The notes below the pieces were generated by a model that had not been told where the DNA came from, searched no databases, and saw only the letters and a program-made list of their open reading frames with translations. Source: Solobacterium sp. UBA636 (GTDB lineage: Bacteria > Bacillota_I > Bacilli_A > Erysipelotrichales > Erysipelotrichaceae). From it: DNA of 23,048 nt. Position 1 is the stretch's first letter; every line of letters begins with the position of its first letter. Of this stretch, positions 1 to 7,209 are shown in pieces. The DNA lies in the NCBI GenBank assembly GCA_002299675.1, contig DBOW01000119.1, positions 14,299 through 37,346 on the forward strand, written 5' to 3'. The position numbers were made by a program, and so were the translations under genes.

Positions 1-1998
1 GGCAAGAATTCTGGTGTTATAGACAGCTGCATAAGCTACGTTTCTTTAAATACCCAGTCCACAAACTCTTCAATTAATATTTCGAATATAGAATTCAGTT
101 CTCTGGATGATCTGAAACAGGTGTCATCTTTTCTGGATGCCGGGGGCATTGCGGGAATTAACAGTGGTGAGATAATAAGCTGCAGAAATTATGGTACTGT
201 CGGCTATCAGCATGTTGGCTATAATATAGGCGGTATTGCCGGCCGAAGCAATGGCTATATTGTGGATTGTGAAAACGACGGAACTGTTGATGGGCGAAAA
301 GATGTCGGGGGTATAGCTGGTCATATGGAGCCAGATATTATTAATGACATTTCTTCATCGGCTGTCGGCAGGCTTAAAAGTCAGATGAATCAGCTTAATT
401 ATCTGGTGAACAGGGCAAGTGACAGTTTTTCAGCTGGCAATGATTATGCCACAGAGATAATGGATGAGATGTCTGATGAGGCTTTAAGGGCTATAGATGC
501 GCTTAAGAATATTGATATTGAGATAAGCAGACCTGATGATGGAGATATAAGAGATATTGAAGTTAATGCTGATCTTTCTGCCCTGGATGATAGTTTAAGA
601 AGTCTTAATGATAGTTTTGGGAAGCTTTCAGGCAGTATTGGTGATACAGCAGGCAATCTGAGTGATGATATTAAGCAGATTTCTGATAAGCTTAATCAGA
701 TTTCTGCGACAGCGATGGAACTGATTAACTATGAGCCATCAAATCCATATAAGGATATGTCATCTGTCAATATTGAAAACATCAGATATGGCAGGGTCAG
801 AAACTGTTTAAACAGCGGTGAAATAAGTGGTGACATGAACGTTGGCGGTATTGCCGGAGTTATGAGCATTGAAAAAGGCAATGATCCGGAGAATGATGAT
901 CTTTTCAGTTTTGATATTGATAAATCAAATTCATATGAACTGAAAGATCTTCTTGATGACTGTGACAATACAGGTGCAGTAAAAGCCAAACGTTCCAATT
1001 CAGGCGGCATAGTCGGCCATCAGGCTGTAGGCTATGTATACAATAATCGAAACCGTGGTGATGTTTCTTCAAATGATGGGAACTATGTTGGTGGAATAGC
1101 TGGCAGAAGTTCAGCAAAGTTAAGTGATAATCTGGCAAGATGTTATCTTGAGGGCAATAAATATATTGGTGGAATTGCAGGATATATTGATGAAGATGGA
1201 AGCCTTGTGAACAGTTATTCAATGGTAAATATAGGCAGCTATGAGCAGTATGCGGGTGCGATATGTGGGCTGAGTGATGGAACACTTAAAGATAACTGTT
1301 ACTATTCGCTGAATCTTTATGGTGTAAATGGTATAAGTTACTCTGGTCAGTGTGTTCCGCTTGAATATAGCGAAATTGTCAGAAGAGATGAATTTTTTGA
1401 TAAGCTTTATCTTAGTTTTGAATATGATGAAAAGACGGTTAAATGTGTTGAACTTGAGTATGGTGAGAGTCTGGATGATTCTGTTTATCCAAAGATGCTC
1501 GGCAATAAGGATACCAGAGTAGTTTTTAATGAGGCAGATCTTAAGAATATCCGGCAGGATATGCATATTAAAGGCGTGGATGAGGAATATGTGAAGGCTC
1601 TTTCTTATTCACTTAGAAGTGATGGTGAGGTACTGCTTTATTGCGATGGGCAGTTTTCAAAAGATGACAGATTAAGACTTTCTGTTTTGAAATCAGATGA
1701 AGAGAATCTGCTTAATGCTTATCATATAGATATTCCTGATGATGGAAACGGTATTCATAATCTACGTTTGAGGATTGATGATAATGTGGTATTTAAAGTT
1801 GATGGAAATGTGACTGATTATGAGCTTATAGGTTCGTTTGCGAGTTTTAATGTCGCTGGTTTAAGTCATGATATTATGATATATAGAAAAGCTGAAAGCT
1901 ATGTGCCATATTATGTGATGGTTTTTGTGGCTGGCGGTTTAATTGTGCTGTCTTTGGTTATCAGGCACCATCGTAAGAAGGAGAAGCTTAATGCGTAA
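1..1998 (+). CDS. Surface protein with GLUG-type repeats, helical insert and C-terminal membrane anchor (5' truncated by window)
   Basis: The frame is open from base 1, so the true start lies outside the window; the GTG at 121 is internal. 665 residues are visible. GLUG-like repeats (GGIAG followed by polar strands such as NSGEIISCRNYGTV) occupy visible residues about 40-115 and 260-437 and should fold as a beta-solenoid, as in adhesin-like proteins. Residues about 116-242 between them lack repeats and look helical, with spaced Leu and Ile (for example SLRSLNDSFGKLSGSI), probably a coiled coil. A non-repeat domain follows to about 630. Residues about 637-655 form a hydrophobic helix followed by RHHRKKEK, which fits a single membrane anchor with a cytoplasmic basic tail; no LPXTG motif is seen. 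The gene overlaps the TetR gene downstream. The exact ligand or role is unknown. Confidence 0.8.
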   Translation, partial: GKNSGVIDSCISYVSLNTQSTNSSINISNIEFSSLDDLKQVSSFLDAGGIAGINSGEIISCRNYGTVGYQHVGYNIGGIAGRSNGYIVDCENDGTVDGRKDVGGIAGHMEPDIINDISSSAVGRLKSQMNQLNYLVNRASDSFSAGNDYATEIMDEMSDEALRAIDALKNIDIEISRPDDGDIRDIEVNADLSALDDSLRSLNDSFGKLSGSIGDTAGNLSDDIKQISDKLNQISATAMELINYEPSNPYKDMSSVNIENIRYGRVRNCLNSGEISGDMNVGGIAGVMSIEKGNDPENDDLFSFDIDKSNSYELKDLLDDCDNTGAVKAKRSNSGGIVGHQAVGYVYNNRNRGDVSSNDGNYVGGIAGRSSAKLSDNLARCYLEGNKYIGGIAGYIDEDGSLVNSYSMVNIGSYEQYAGAICGLSDGTLKDNCYYSLNLYGVNGISYSGQCVPLEYSEIVRRDEFFDKLYLSFEYDEKTVKCVELEYGESLDDSVYPKMLGNKDTRVVFNEADLKNIRQDMHIKGVDEEYVKALSYSLRSDGEVLLYCDGQFSKDDRLRLSVLKSDEENLLNAYHIDIPDDGNGIHNLRLRIDDNVVFKVDGNVTDYELIGSFASFNVAGLSHDIMIYRKAESYVPYYVMVFVAGGLIVLSLVIRHHRKKEKLNA

Positions 1999-2578
1999 TG
2001 AGGAAATTTCTTTAAATACTAAAAGAAAGCTGGCTGAAAAGCTTAAGGAGCTGATGAGGAAGAAGGCTTTTGATAAGATTACGGTTACTGAGCTTATTGA
2101 GGGCTGTAAGATTAACCGTAAGACTTTCTATTATCATTTTGAAGATATTTACGATCTGCTCAAATGGACATTTGAGGAAGAGGCGATAGCTGTAGTCAGG
2201 AATTATGATCTGAAGTGCAATCCGGAAGAGATTATCAATTTTGTGCTGGATTATTGTGAAGAGAATCGTTTTCTTCTGACTAATGCCTGTGATTCTTTAG
2301 GCAGGGACAGTTTTGGGCGTTTTTTCTATAATGATTTTTATGATATTGGTCTTTCGCTTATTTCTGAGGCTGAAAGGGTATCCGGGAAGCTGATTGATGA
2401 CAGGTATCGTAAATTTCTCTGTTCTTTCTATGTGGAGGCTATAAGCGGTATTCTTTATAACTGGATAAAGAGTGATATGAGCGGGTTTTCCAGAGCGGAG
2501 ATAATTGCCTATATTACTTCAGCTGTGGGTAATTCTTTAAAGGGAATTATGGATGAATATGAGGTATTTCCCAGGTAA
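1991..2578 (+). CDS. TetR/AcrR-family transcriptional regulator
   Basis: A 195-residue protein starting MRNEEISLNTKRK. ATG 1991 is preferred over the upstream in-frame codon at 1943 because AGAAGGAG lies just before it at 1975-1983. Residues about 25-50 contain the helix-turn-helix (ITVTELIEGCKINRKTFYYHF), typical of TetR DNA-binding domains. The C-terminal half is all-helical, with a GILYNWIKSD segment like that of the DhaS-type TetR group. Its start overlaps the stop of the surface-protein gene by 8 bp, so the two are probably translationally coupled, and it may control that operon. The ligand is unknown. A terminator follows directly. Confidence 0.88.
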   Translation: MRNEEISLNTKRKLAEKLKELMRKKAFDKITVTELIEGCKINRKTFYYHFEDIYDLLKWTFEEEAIAVVRNYDLKCNPEEIINFVLDYCEENRFLLTNACDSLGRDSFGRFFYNDFYDIGLSLISEAERVSGKLIDDRYRKFLCSFYVEAISGILYNWIKSDMSGFSRAEIIAYITSAVGNSLKGIMDEYEVFPR

Positions 2579-2604
2579 ATTTTTGTGTTTATATGGTTTA
2601 AATA

Positions 2605-2645
2605 AGTGATTTCTGTAGTGGAAATCACTATTTTTTGGGTTTTTT
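2605..2645 (+). terminator. Rho-independent terminator after the TetR gene
   Basis: GTGATTTC (2606-2613) pairs perfectly with GAAATCAC (2621-2628) around a 7-nt loop. It is followed by T-runs at 2631-2636 and 2640-2645. It separates the surface-protein/TetR unit from the ribosomal operon. Confidence 0.85.
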
Positions 2646-2720
2646 ATGATACACGGAATGGCGTAATATTATGTATCTTAAGTATAATGCGATAAACAGG
2701 GTAAAAAGTGAAAATATGTG

Positions 2721-2749
2721 TTGAATTATTTGAGCTGAAAGGTTAAAAT
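2721..2749 (+). promoter_or_regulatory. Probable sigma-A promoter of the S10 operon
   Basis: TTGAAT at 2721-2726 and TAAAAT at 2744-2749 are separated by 17 bp, close to the TTGACA/TATAAT consensus. Transcription would start near 2756, giving a leader of about 120 nt before rpsJ. No better pair is seen between the upstream terminator and rpsJ. Confidence 0.7.
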
Positions 2750-2755
2750 AATTGA

Positions 2756-2875
2756 GCGCTTGCGAAGATATGGGAGATTGCTGGCACACAGAAACCTGTG
2801 TGATAACCAGGGAACTCACGTGGAGCAGGTTTCAGGGTTTAGAACTCTGAGGATGAATAGAAGGAGGAAAAATTC
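2756..2875 (+). promoter_or_regulatory. Structured 5' leader of the S10 operon (candidate ribosomal protein leader)
   Basis: Two clear hairpins lie between the predicted start site and rpsJ. The first has a lower stem CTGG (2781-2784)/CCAG (2807-2810), an upper stem CACACAG (2785-2791)/CTGTGTG (2796-2802) with loop AAAC, and a one-sided ATAA bulge (2803-2806). The second pairs 2832-2839 with 2843-2850 around a TAG loop. AACTC occurs twice (2813-2817 and 2843-2847) and can pair with GGGTT (2835-2839) in either position, so two exclusive folds are possible. S10 operons are autoregulated by L4 in gamma-proteobacteria. A similar role here is inferred, and no known leader family was recognised. 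The rpsJ Shine-Dalgarno site AAGGAGG is at 2861-2867. Confidence 0.45.
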
Positions 2876-3187
2876 ATGGCAAAGAACAGCGTAAGAATTA
2901 AATTAAAGGCTTACGAACACAGATCTTTAGACTTAGCAACTGAAAAGATTGTTAAGACAGCTGAAGATGGCGGTGTAAAAAAGGTCGTAGGACCAATCCC
3001 TCTTCCAACTGAGAAGCAGGTTGTAACTGTATTACGTGCAGTACATAAGTACAAGGATTCACGTGAGCAGTTCGAAATCAGAACGCACAAGCGTTTAATC
3101 GAAATCATCGGCCCAACTCCAAAGACTATTGATGCTCTGTCAAGACTGGAGCTGCCAAGTGGCGTTGAAATCGAAATCAAATTGTAA
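2876..3187 (+). CDS. rpsJ: 30S ribosomal protein S10
   Basis: A 103-residue protein of normal family length, a component of the 30S head; S10 also acts with NusB in antitermination in many bacteria. Recognisable segments are IRIKLKAYEHRSLD-like at the N-terminus (VRIKLKAYEHRSLD here), the PLPT loop (GPIPLPTEK) and the conserved end VEIEIKL. It is the first gene of the super-operon, with AAGGAGG ending 8 bp before the ATG. It lies directly behind the structured leader, so any leader-based control acts here first. Confidence 0.98.
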   Translation: MAKNSVRIKLKAYEHRSLDLATEKIVKTAEDGGVKKVVGPIPLPTEKQVVTVLRAVHKYKDSREQFEIRTHKRLIEIIGPTPKTIDALSRLELPSGVEIEIKL

Positions 3188-3204
3188 AAAAGAAAGGTGA
3201 CATC

Positions 3205-3879
3205 ATGAAAGGAATTCTAGGAATTAAGCTTGGTATGACTCAGGTGTTCACAGAAGCAGGTGCACTTATCCCTGTAACTGTGGTTGAAGTTGAACCTAAT
3301 ACAGTTCTTCAGGTTAAGACTAAGGAAACTGATGGCTATGATGCTTTACAGTTAGGTCTTGAAGATGTTAAGGAAACAAGAGCTACTAAGCCAGTTATTG
3401 GACATGCCAAGAAGGCAGGAACTAGTCCAAAGAAGTTCGTTAAGGAAGTAGTTAACGACGAAGCTACTTACAATGTAGGCGAACAGATTAAGGTTGATAT
3501 CTTTTCCGCTGGTGACATCGTTGATGTTACTGGTATTTCAAAAGGTAAGGGTTATGAGGGTGTAATCAAGAGACACAATCATGCCATGATCCGTGAGACA
3601 CACGGTGCTGGTCCAGTTCACAGATCTGTTGGTTCATTAGCTACTACAGGTCGTAACAATGGCCGTATCGAAAAGAATACACCAATGCCAGGTCATGACG
3701 GTGTATTAAAGACAACTAATCAGAATCTGGAAGTTATCAAGGTTGATGCAGAAAAGAACTATATGCTGATCAAGGGTAATGTACCAGGACCAAAGAGAGG
3801 TCTGGTTGTTGTTAAGACTACAGTTAAGAAGGTAAAACATGTTGAACCAAAGGTTTTACTTGAAGGTAAGGAGGCTTAA
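3205..3879 (+). CDS. rplC: 50S ribosomal protein L3
   Basis: A 224-residue protein. L3 is an early 50S assembly protein whose long loop reaches toward the peptidyl transferase centre. The start MKGILGIKLGMTQVF and the VTGISKGKGYEGVIKRH segment are typical. The loop from about His139 to Gly166 is unusual: where E. coli has an FKGKKMAGQMG stretch, this protein reads IEKNTPMPGHDG and is about one residue longer, with loss of basic residues. The frame is intact across it. The gene lies 17 bp after rpsJ, with AAAGGTGA as ribosome binding site. Confidence 0.97.
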   Translation: MKGILGIKLGMTQVFTEAGALIPVTVVEVEPNTVLQVKTKETDGYDALQLGLEDVKETRATKPVIGHAKKAGTSPKKFVKEVVNDEATYNVGEQIKVDIFSAGDIVDVTGISKGKGYEGVIKRHNHAMIRETHGAGPVHRSVGSLATTGRNNGRIEKNTPMPGHDGVLKTTNQNLEVIKVDAEKNYMLIKGNVPGPKRGLVVVKTTVKKVKHVEPKVLLEGKEA

Positions 3880-3884
3880 TCTAA

Positions 3885-4520
3885 ATGGCAAACTATGATG
3901 TATATGATTTAAAAGCCGCTAAGGTCGGTGAAGTTGAGCTGGCTGATGAAGTCTTCGCATGTGAGGTTAATACTCAGGCAATCTTTGATGCAGTGTTAAG
4001 ACAGCAGTCATCTTGGAGACAGGGTACTCACAAGGTTAAGAACAGAAGAGAAGTATCAGGCGGTGGCAAGAAGCCTTTCAGACAGAAGGGTACAGGCCGT
4101 GCAAGACAGGGTTCATCTCGTGCAGTTCAGTACAGAGGTGGCGGTATCGCATTTGGTCCAACTCCAAGAAGCCATACTTTCAAGCTTAACCGTAAGGTAA
4201 GAAGACTGGCTTTAAGATCAGGTCTTACTTTAAAGGCTCAGGCTAATGAGATGTTCGTTCTTGATTCAATCGCAATGGACGCAATGAAGACTAAGGAATT
4301 CGTTAAGGTTCTTGGCGGTTTCAAGGCTGATAGAAAGTCATTATTTGTAGTAGATATTGAAGATGATTTCGATAATGCATATATGGCTTCAAGAAATATT
4401 CCAGGTGTAGTTATGGTAACAGTTGAGGGTTTAAATATTTATGATCTTCAGAATGCCGATAAGTTATTTATGACTAAGAAGGCTGCACTTAAGACTCAGG
4501 AGGTTTTAAGCAATGACTAA
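3885..4520 (+). CDS. rplD: 50S ribosomal protein L4
   Basis: A 211-residue protein of normal length. L4 is an exit-tunnel protein and, in some bacteria, the repressor of its own operon. The tunnel loop is well conserved (GGGKKPFRQKGTGRARQGS), including the Lys and Arg residues where macrolide-resistance changes occur elsewhere. Its Shine-Dalgarno site AAGGAGG (3868-3874) lies inside the end of rplC, and its own end overlaps rplW by 8 bp, which suggests translational coupling. Confidence 0.97.
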   Translation: MANYDVYDLKAAKVGEVELADEVFACEVNTQAIFDAVLRQQSSWRQGTHKVKNRREVSGGGKKPFRQKGTGRARQGSSRAVQYRGGGIAFGPTPRSHTFKLNRKVRRLALRSGLTLKAQANEMFVLDSIAMDAMKTKEFVKVLGGFKADRKSLFVVDIEDDFDNAYMASRNIPGVVMVTVEGLNIYDLQNADKLFMTKKAALKTQEVLSND

Positions 4521-4809
4521 TGCAAGAGACATCATTGTTCGTCCTCTGGTTACTGAAAAGACAATGAAGTGCGAAGATGCAAATACTGTTGTCTTTGAGG
4601 TAAAGAAGGGTACAAACAAGATCGCTATTAAGCAGGCGATTGAAGAGATCTTCAACGTTAAGGTTGAAAGAGTAAATGTAGTTAACTGTCCTACAAAGGT
4701 TAGAAGAATGGGCAGAATGGGTCAGTACCATTTCACTACAAAGGCCATCAAGAAAGCTTACATTACATTAAAGGATGGCTATAAGATTGATATCTTAGCT
4801 GATAAGTAA
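4513..4809 (+). CDS. rplW: 50S ribosomal protein L23
   Basis: A 98-residue protein. L23 sits at the tunnel exit and is the docking site for trigger factor and SRP. The pattern DIIVRPLVTEKTM, the VNVVNCPTK strand and the end YKIDILADK fit the family. The ATG overlaps the end of rplD by 8 bp, and AGGAGG lies at 4498-4503. It is followed by the widest gap inside the operon (66 bp), which holds a small hairpin. Confidence 0.97.
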   Translation: MTNARDIIVRPLVTEKTMKCEDANTVVFEVKKGTNKIAIKQAIEEIFNVKVERVNVVNCPTKVRRMGRMGQYHFTTKAIKKAYITLKDGYKIDILADK

Positions 4810-4819
4810 TATCAATAAA

Positions 4820-4848
4820 TATCGGAAGAAAGATGCTATTTCCGGATA
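4820..4848 (+). other. Hairpin in the rplW-rplB gap
   Basis: TATCGGAA (4820-4827) can pair with TTCCGGATA (4840-4848) with one bulged G. No T-run follows, so it is not a standard terminator. It could be an RNA-processing or stability element; the role is unknown. Confidence 0.35.
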
Positions 4849-4875
4849 ATTTGCATAAAAAAGGAGAAATGAAAA

Positions 4876-5709
4876 ATGGCAATTAAGAAATATAAGCCAA
4901 CTACTCCTGGTAGACGTGGAATGACTGGACTTACATTTGAGGAAATCACAAAGAAGTCTCCTGAAAAGAGTCTTTGTGAGAGCTTCAATAAGTCTGGCGG
5001 ACGTAACAACACAGGAAGAATTACTACAAGACATCATGGCGGCGGTCATAAGCAGTTATACCGTATTGTTGACTTCAAGAGAAACAAGGATGATATTCCT
5101 GCAACTGTTAAGGCTATTGAATACGACCCTAACAGAAATGCCAATATCGCATTAGTGGCTTACGCTGATGGTGAGAAGAGATATATCCTTGCTCCTAAGG
5201 GTTTAGAAGTAGGTATGAAGGTTGTTTCAGGCAAGGCTACTGATATTAAGGTAGGTAATGCGCTTGAAATGAGAAATATCCCTGAAGGTACATTTGTTCA
5301 CAACGTTGAATTAAAGCCTGGTAAGGGTGGCCAGATTGCACGTGCAGCTGGTGTAAGTGCTCAGATTCTTGGTGTTGAAGATAAGTATGTTACTTTAAGA
5401 CTTGCATCAGGTGAAATGAGAAAGATTTTAGGTAACTGTCGTGCTACTGTCGGTACAGTTGGCAATGAAGATTACAGCTTAATCAACTTAGGTAAGGCTG
5501 GTAGATCTAGATGGATGGGCGTTAGACCTACAGTCAGAGGTTCGGTAATGAACCCTTGCGATCACCCTCACGGTGGTGGTGAAGGCAGATGTCCAATCGG
5601 TCGTAAGTCACCAATGACTCCTTGGGGCAAGAAGGCTATGGGTGTTAAGACTCGTAGAAACAAGAAGGCTTCAAGTGATCTGATTATCAGAAGAAGAAAC
5701 GGTAAGTAA
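4876..5709 (+). CDS. rplB: 50S ribosomal protein L2
   Basis: A 277-residue protein, one of the largest and most conserved 50S proteins, needed for subunit joining and peptidyl transfer. MAIKKYKPTTPGRRGMT at the start and the strongly conserved MNPCDHPHGGGEGRCPIG region near the C-terminus, with the functionally important His, are present. The basic end KASSDLIIRRRNGK is typical. AAGGAG lies at 4861-4866. Confidence 0.98.
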   Translation: MAIKKYKPTTPGRRGMTGLTFEEITKKSPEKSLCESFNKSGGRNNTGRITTRHHGGGHKQLYRIVDFKRNKDDIPATVKAIEYDPNRNANIALVAYADGEKRYILAPKGLEVGMKVVSGKATDIKVGNALEMRNIPEGTFVHNVELKPGKGGQIARAAGVSAQILGVEDKYVTLRLASGEMRKILGNCRATVGTVGNEDYSLINLGKAGRSRWMGVRPTVRGSVMNPCDHPHGGGEGRCPIGRKSPMTPWGKKAMGVKTRRNKKASSDLIIRRRNGK

Positions 5710-5726
5710 GAAAGGGGTAGTAATTA

Positions 5727-5999
5727 ATGAGTCGTAGTTTAAAAAAGGGTCCATTCTGTGATGAACACTTAATGAAAAAGGTTGAAGCATTAAATGCTGC
5801 CAACAAGAAGGAAGTTATTAAGACCTGGTCAAGAAGATCAGTTATCTTCCCTAGTTTCGTTGAACATACATTCGCAGTTCATAACGGTAAGGAACATGTT
5901 CCTGTATATGTAACTGAGGATATGGTTGGTCATAAGCTTGGTGAATTTGTTCAGACAAGAAAATTTGGTGGTCACGGCAGTGACGACAAGAAGGCGTAA
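5727..5999 (+). CDS. rpsS: 30S ribosomal protein S19
   Basis: A 90-residue protein of the 30S head that contacts S13 and tRNA regions. MSRSLKKGPFCDEHLMKKV, WSRRSVIFPSFVEHTFAVHNG and the GEFVQTRKFGGH end are family hallmarks. It follows rplB by 17 bp. Confidence 0.98.
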   Translation: MSRSLKKGPFCDEHLMKKVEALNAANKKEVIKTWSRRSVIFPSFVEHTFAVHNGKEHVPVYVTEDMVGHKLGEFVQTRKFGGHGSDDKKA

Positions 6000-6013
6000 G
6001 GAGGATTAACTGA

Positions 6014-6397
6014 ATGGCTAAGAAGACAAATGAAGCTGTTGTAGAAGAAGTTAAGCCTGCTGTAACTGAAGCAAGAGCTACTGCAAAGACTGTTAGAATT
6101 TCAGCCCGCAAGGTTAGATACGTTCTGGCACTTGTAAGAGGCAAGGATGTTGAAGAGGCTCTGGGAATTCTGAAGTTTACTCCAAACGGAGCAGCAGATG
6201 TTGTTGCCAAGGTAGTTAAGTCTGCCAAGGCTAATGCAACAAATAATCACGGTTTAGATGAGTCTAAGCTGTATATTAAGGAATGCTATGCTAACGAAGG
6301 CTTCACAATCAAGAGATTTATGCCTCGTGCAAGGGGTTCTGCATCAGCAATTATGAAGAGAACAAGCCACATTACTGTAGTTGTGGCAGAAAGATAA
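6014..6397 (+). CDS. rplV: 50S ribosomal protein L22 with acidic N-terminal extension
   Basis: A 127-residue protein. L22 spans from the solvent side to the tunnel, and its beta-hairpin lines the nascent-chain tunnel (here IKRFMPRARGSASAIMKRTSH). The core starts near residue 24 (AKTVRISARKVR). About 20 residues precede it, rich in Glu, Ala, Val and Lys (MAKKTNEAVVEEVKPAV), which Bacillus L22 lacks. The following gene rpsC has a similar composition at its C-terminus. AAGGAGG lies at the rpsS stop. Confidence 0.96.
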   Translation: MAKKTNEAVVEEVKPAVTEARATAKTVRISARKVRYVLALVRGKDVEEALGILKFTPNGAADVVAKVVKSAKANATNNHGLDESKLYIKECYANEGFTIKRFMPRARGSASAIMKRTSHITVVVAER

Positions 6398-6409
6398 GGA
6401 GAGAAGTCC

Positions 6410-7207
6410 ATGGGTCAAAAAGTAAGTCCAATAGGAATGAGAGTCGGTGTTATCCGTGATTGGGAATCTAGATGGTATGCTGAAAATGATTTCGGTGACC
6501 TTCTTCAGGAAGATATCAAGATCAGAAAACACATCGACAAGGTATACAAGAAGGATTGCATGGTTTCTCGTACTGAAATCGAAAGAAGCAAGAATCGTGT
6601 AAATCTTATAATCAGAACTGCTCGTCCAGGTATGTTCCTTGGTGATGAGCAGAAGAGATTAAATGCATTAAAGGCTGAGATTGTTAAGCTTACTGGCGGT
6701 AAGGAAGTTGCTGTTCGTATCGTTGAAGTTGCAAACCCAGATTTAGATGCAAGACTTGTTGCAATGAAGATTGCCAAGATGCTTGAGGAAAGACAGTCTT
6801 TCCGTACAGCTCAGAAGAAGGCAATTCAGTCAACAATGAGAGCTGGCGCCAAGGGTATCAAGACTGCTGTATCTGGTCGTCTTGGTGGTGCTGATATCGC
6901 CAGAACTGAAGGTTATTCAGAAGGTGTAGTTCCTCTGCATACATTAAGATCTGATATTGACTATGCCTGGGAAGAGGCAATGACAACTTATGGTAAGCTG
7001 GGCGTTAAGGTCTGGATCTGCCGTGGTGAAGTTCTTCCAGGTGAAATGGTTAAGGAACCAGAAAAACCAAAGGGTTTAGGCGATAGAAGAAGAAATGACC
7101 GCAGAAGAAATGATCGTAGAGCTAACAATAGAGCCGAGGCTCCTGTAGAGGCTAAGCCAGTGGCTGTAGAAGCTCCAGTAGCTGAAGAAGTTAAGGGGGA
7201 TGAGTAA
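6410..7207 (+). CDS. rpsC: 30S ribosomal protein S3 with basic and acidic C-terminal tail
   Basis: A 265-residue protein, longer than the roughly 218-233 usual. S3 binds mRNA at the 30S entry and takes part in mRNA unwinding. The start MGQKVSPIGMRVGVIRDW, a KH-type domain in the N-terminal half, and GVKVWICRGEVLPGEM are typical. From about residue 219 a tail follows: first RRRNDRR repeats (about 225-241), then an Ala/Glu/Pro/Val-rich stretch (AEAPVEAKPVAVEAPVAEE). The tail is in frame and ends 2 bp before rplP. Confidence 0.96.
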   Translation: MGQKVSPIGMRVGVIRDWESRWYAENDFGDLLQEDIKIRKHIDKVYKKDCMVSRTEIERSKNRVNLIIRTARPGMFLGDEQKRLNALKAEIVKLTGGKEVAVRIVEVANPDLDARLVAMKIAKMLEERQSFRTAQKKAIQSTMRAGAKGIKTAVSGRLGGADIARTEGYSEGVVPLHTLRSDIDYAWEEAMTTYGKLGVKVWICRGEVLPGEMVKEPEKPKGLGDRRRNDRRRNDRRANNRAEAPVEAKPVAVEAPVAEEVKGDE

Positions 7208-7209
7208 TT

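Noticed and set aside
121..123. GTG as start of the first gene
   Set aside because: The frame stays open to base 1 and GLUG-like sequence is already present upstream (GKNSGVIDSC), so the gene begins outside the window.
905..1285. His-rich 126-residue reading frame on the minus strand
   Set aside because: It lies opposite the GLUG-repeat gene; its odd composition comes from the complementary strand of the repeats, and it has no ribosome binding site or recognisable domain.
2683..2688. TATAAT as -10 of the S10 promoter
   Set aside because: A perfect hexamer, but no -35-like sequence lies 16-18 bp upstream; the TTGAAT/TAAAAT pair at 2721-2749 is better. It could still be a secondary start.
2628..2819. 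63-residue minus-strand frame in the rpsJ upstream region
   Set aside because: It overlaps the terminator, promoter and leader hairpins, shows no family features, and its hydrophobic look comes from AT-rich sequence.
4937..5155. 72-residue + strand frame inside rplB
   Set aside because: It lies entirely within the well-supported L2 gene in another frame.
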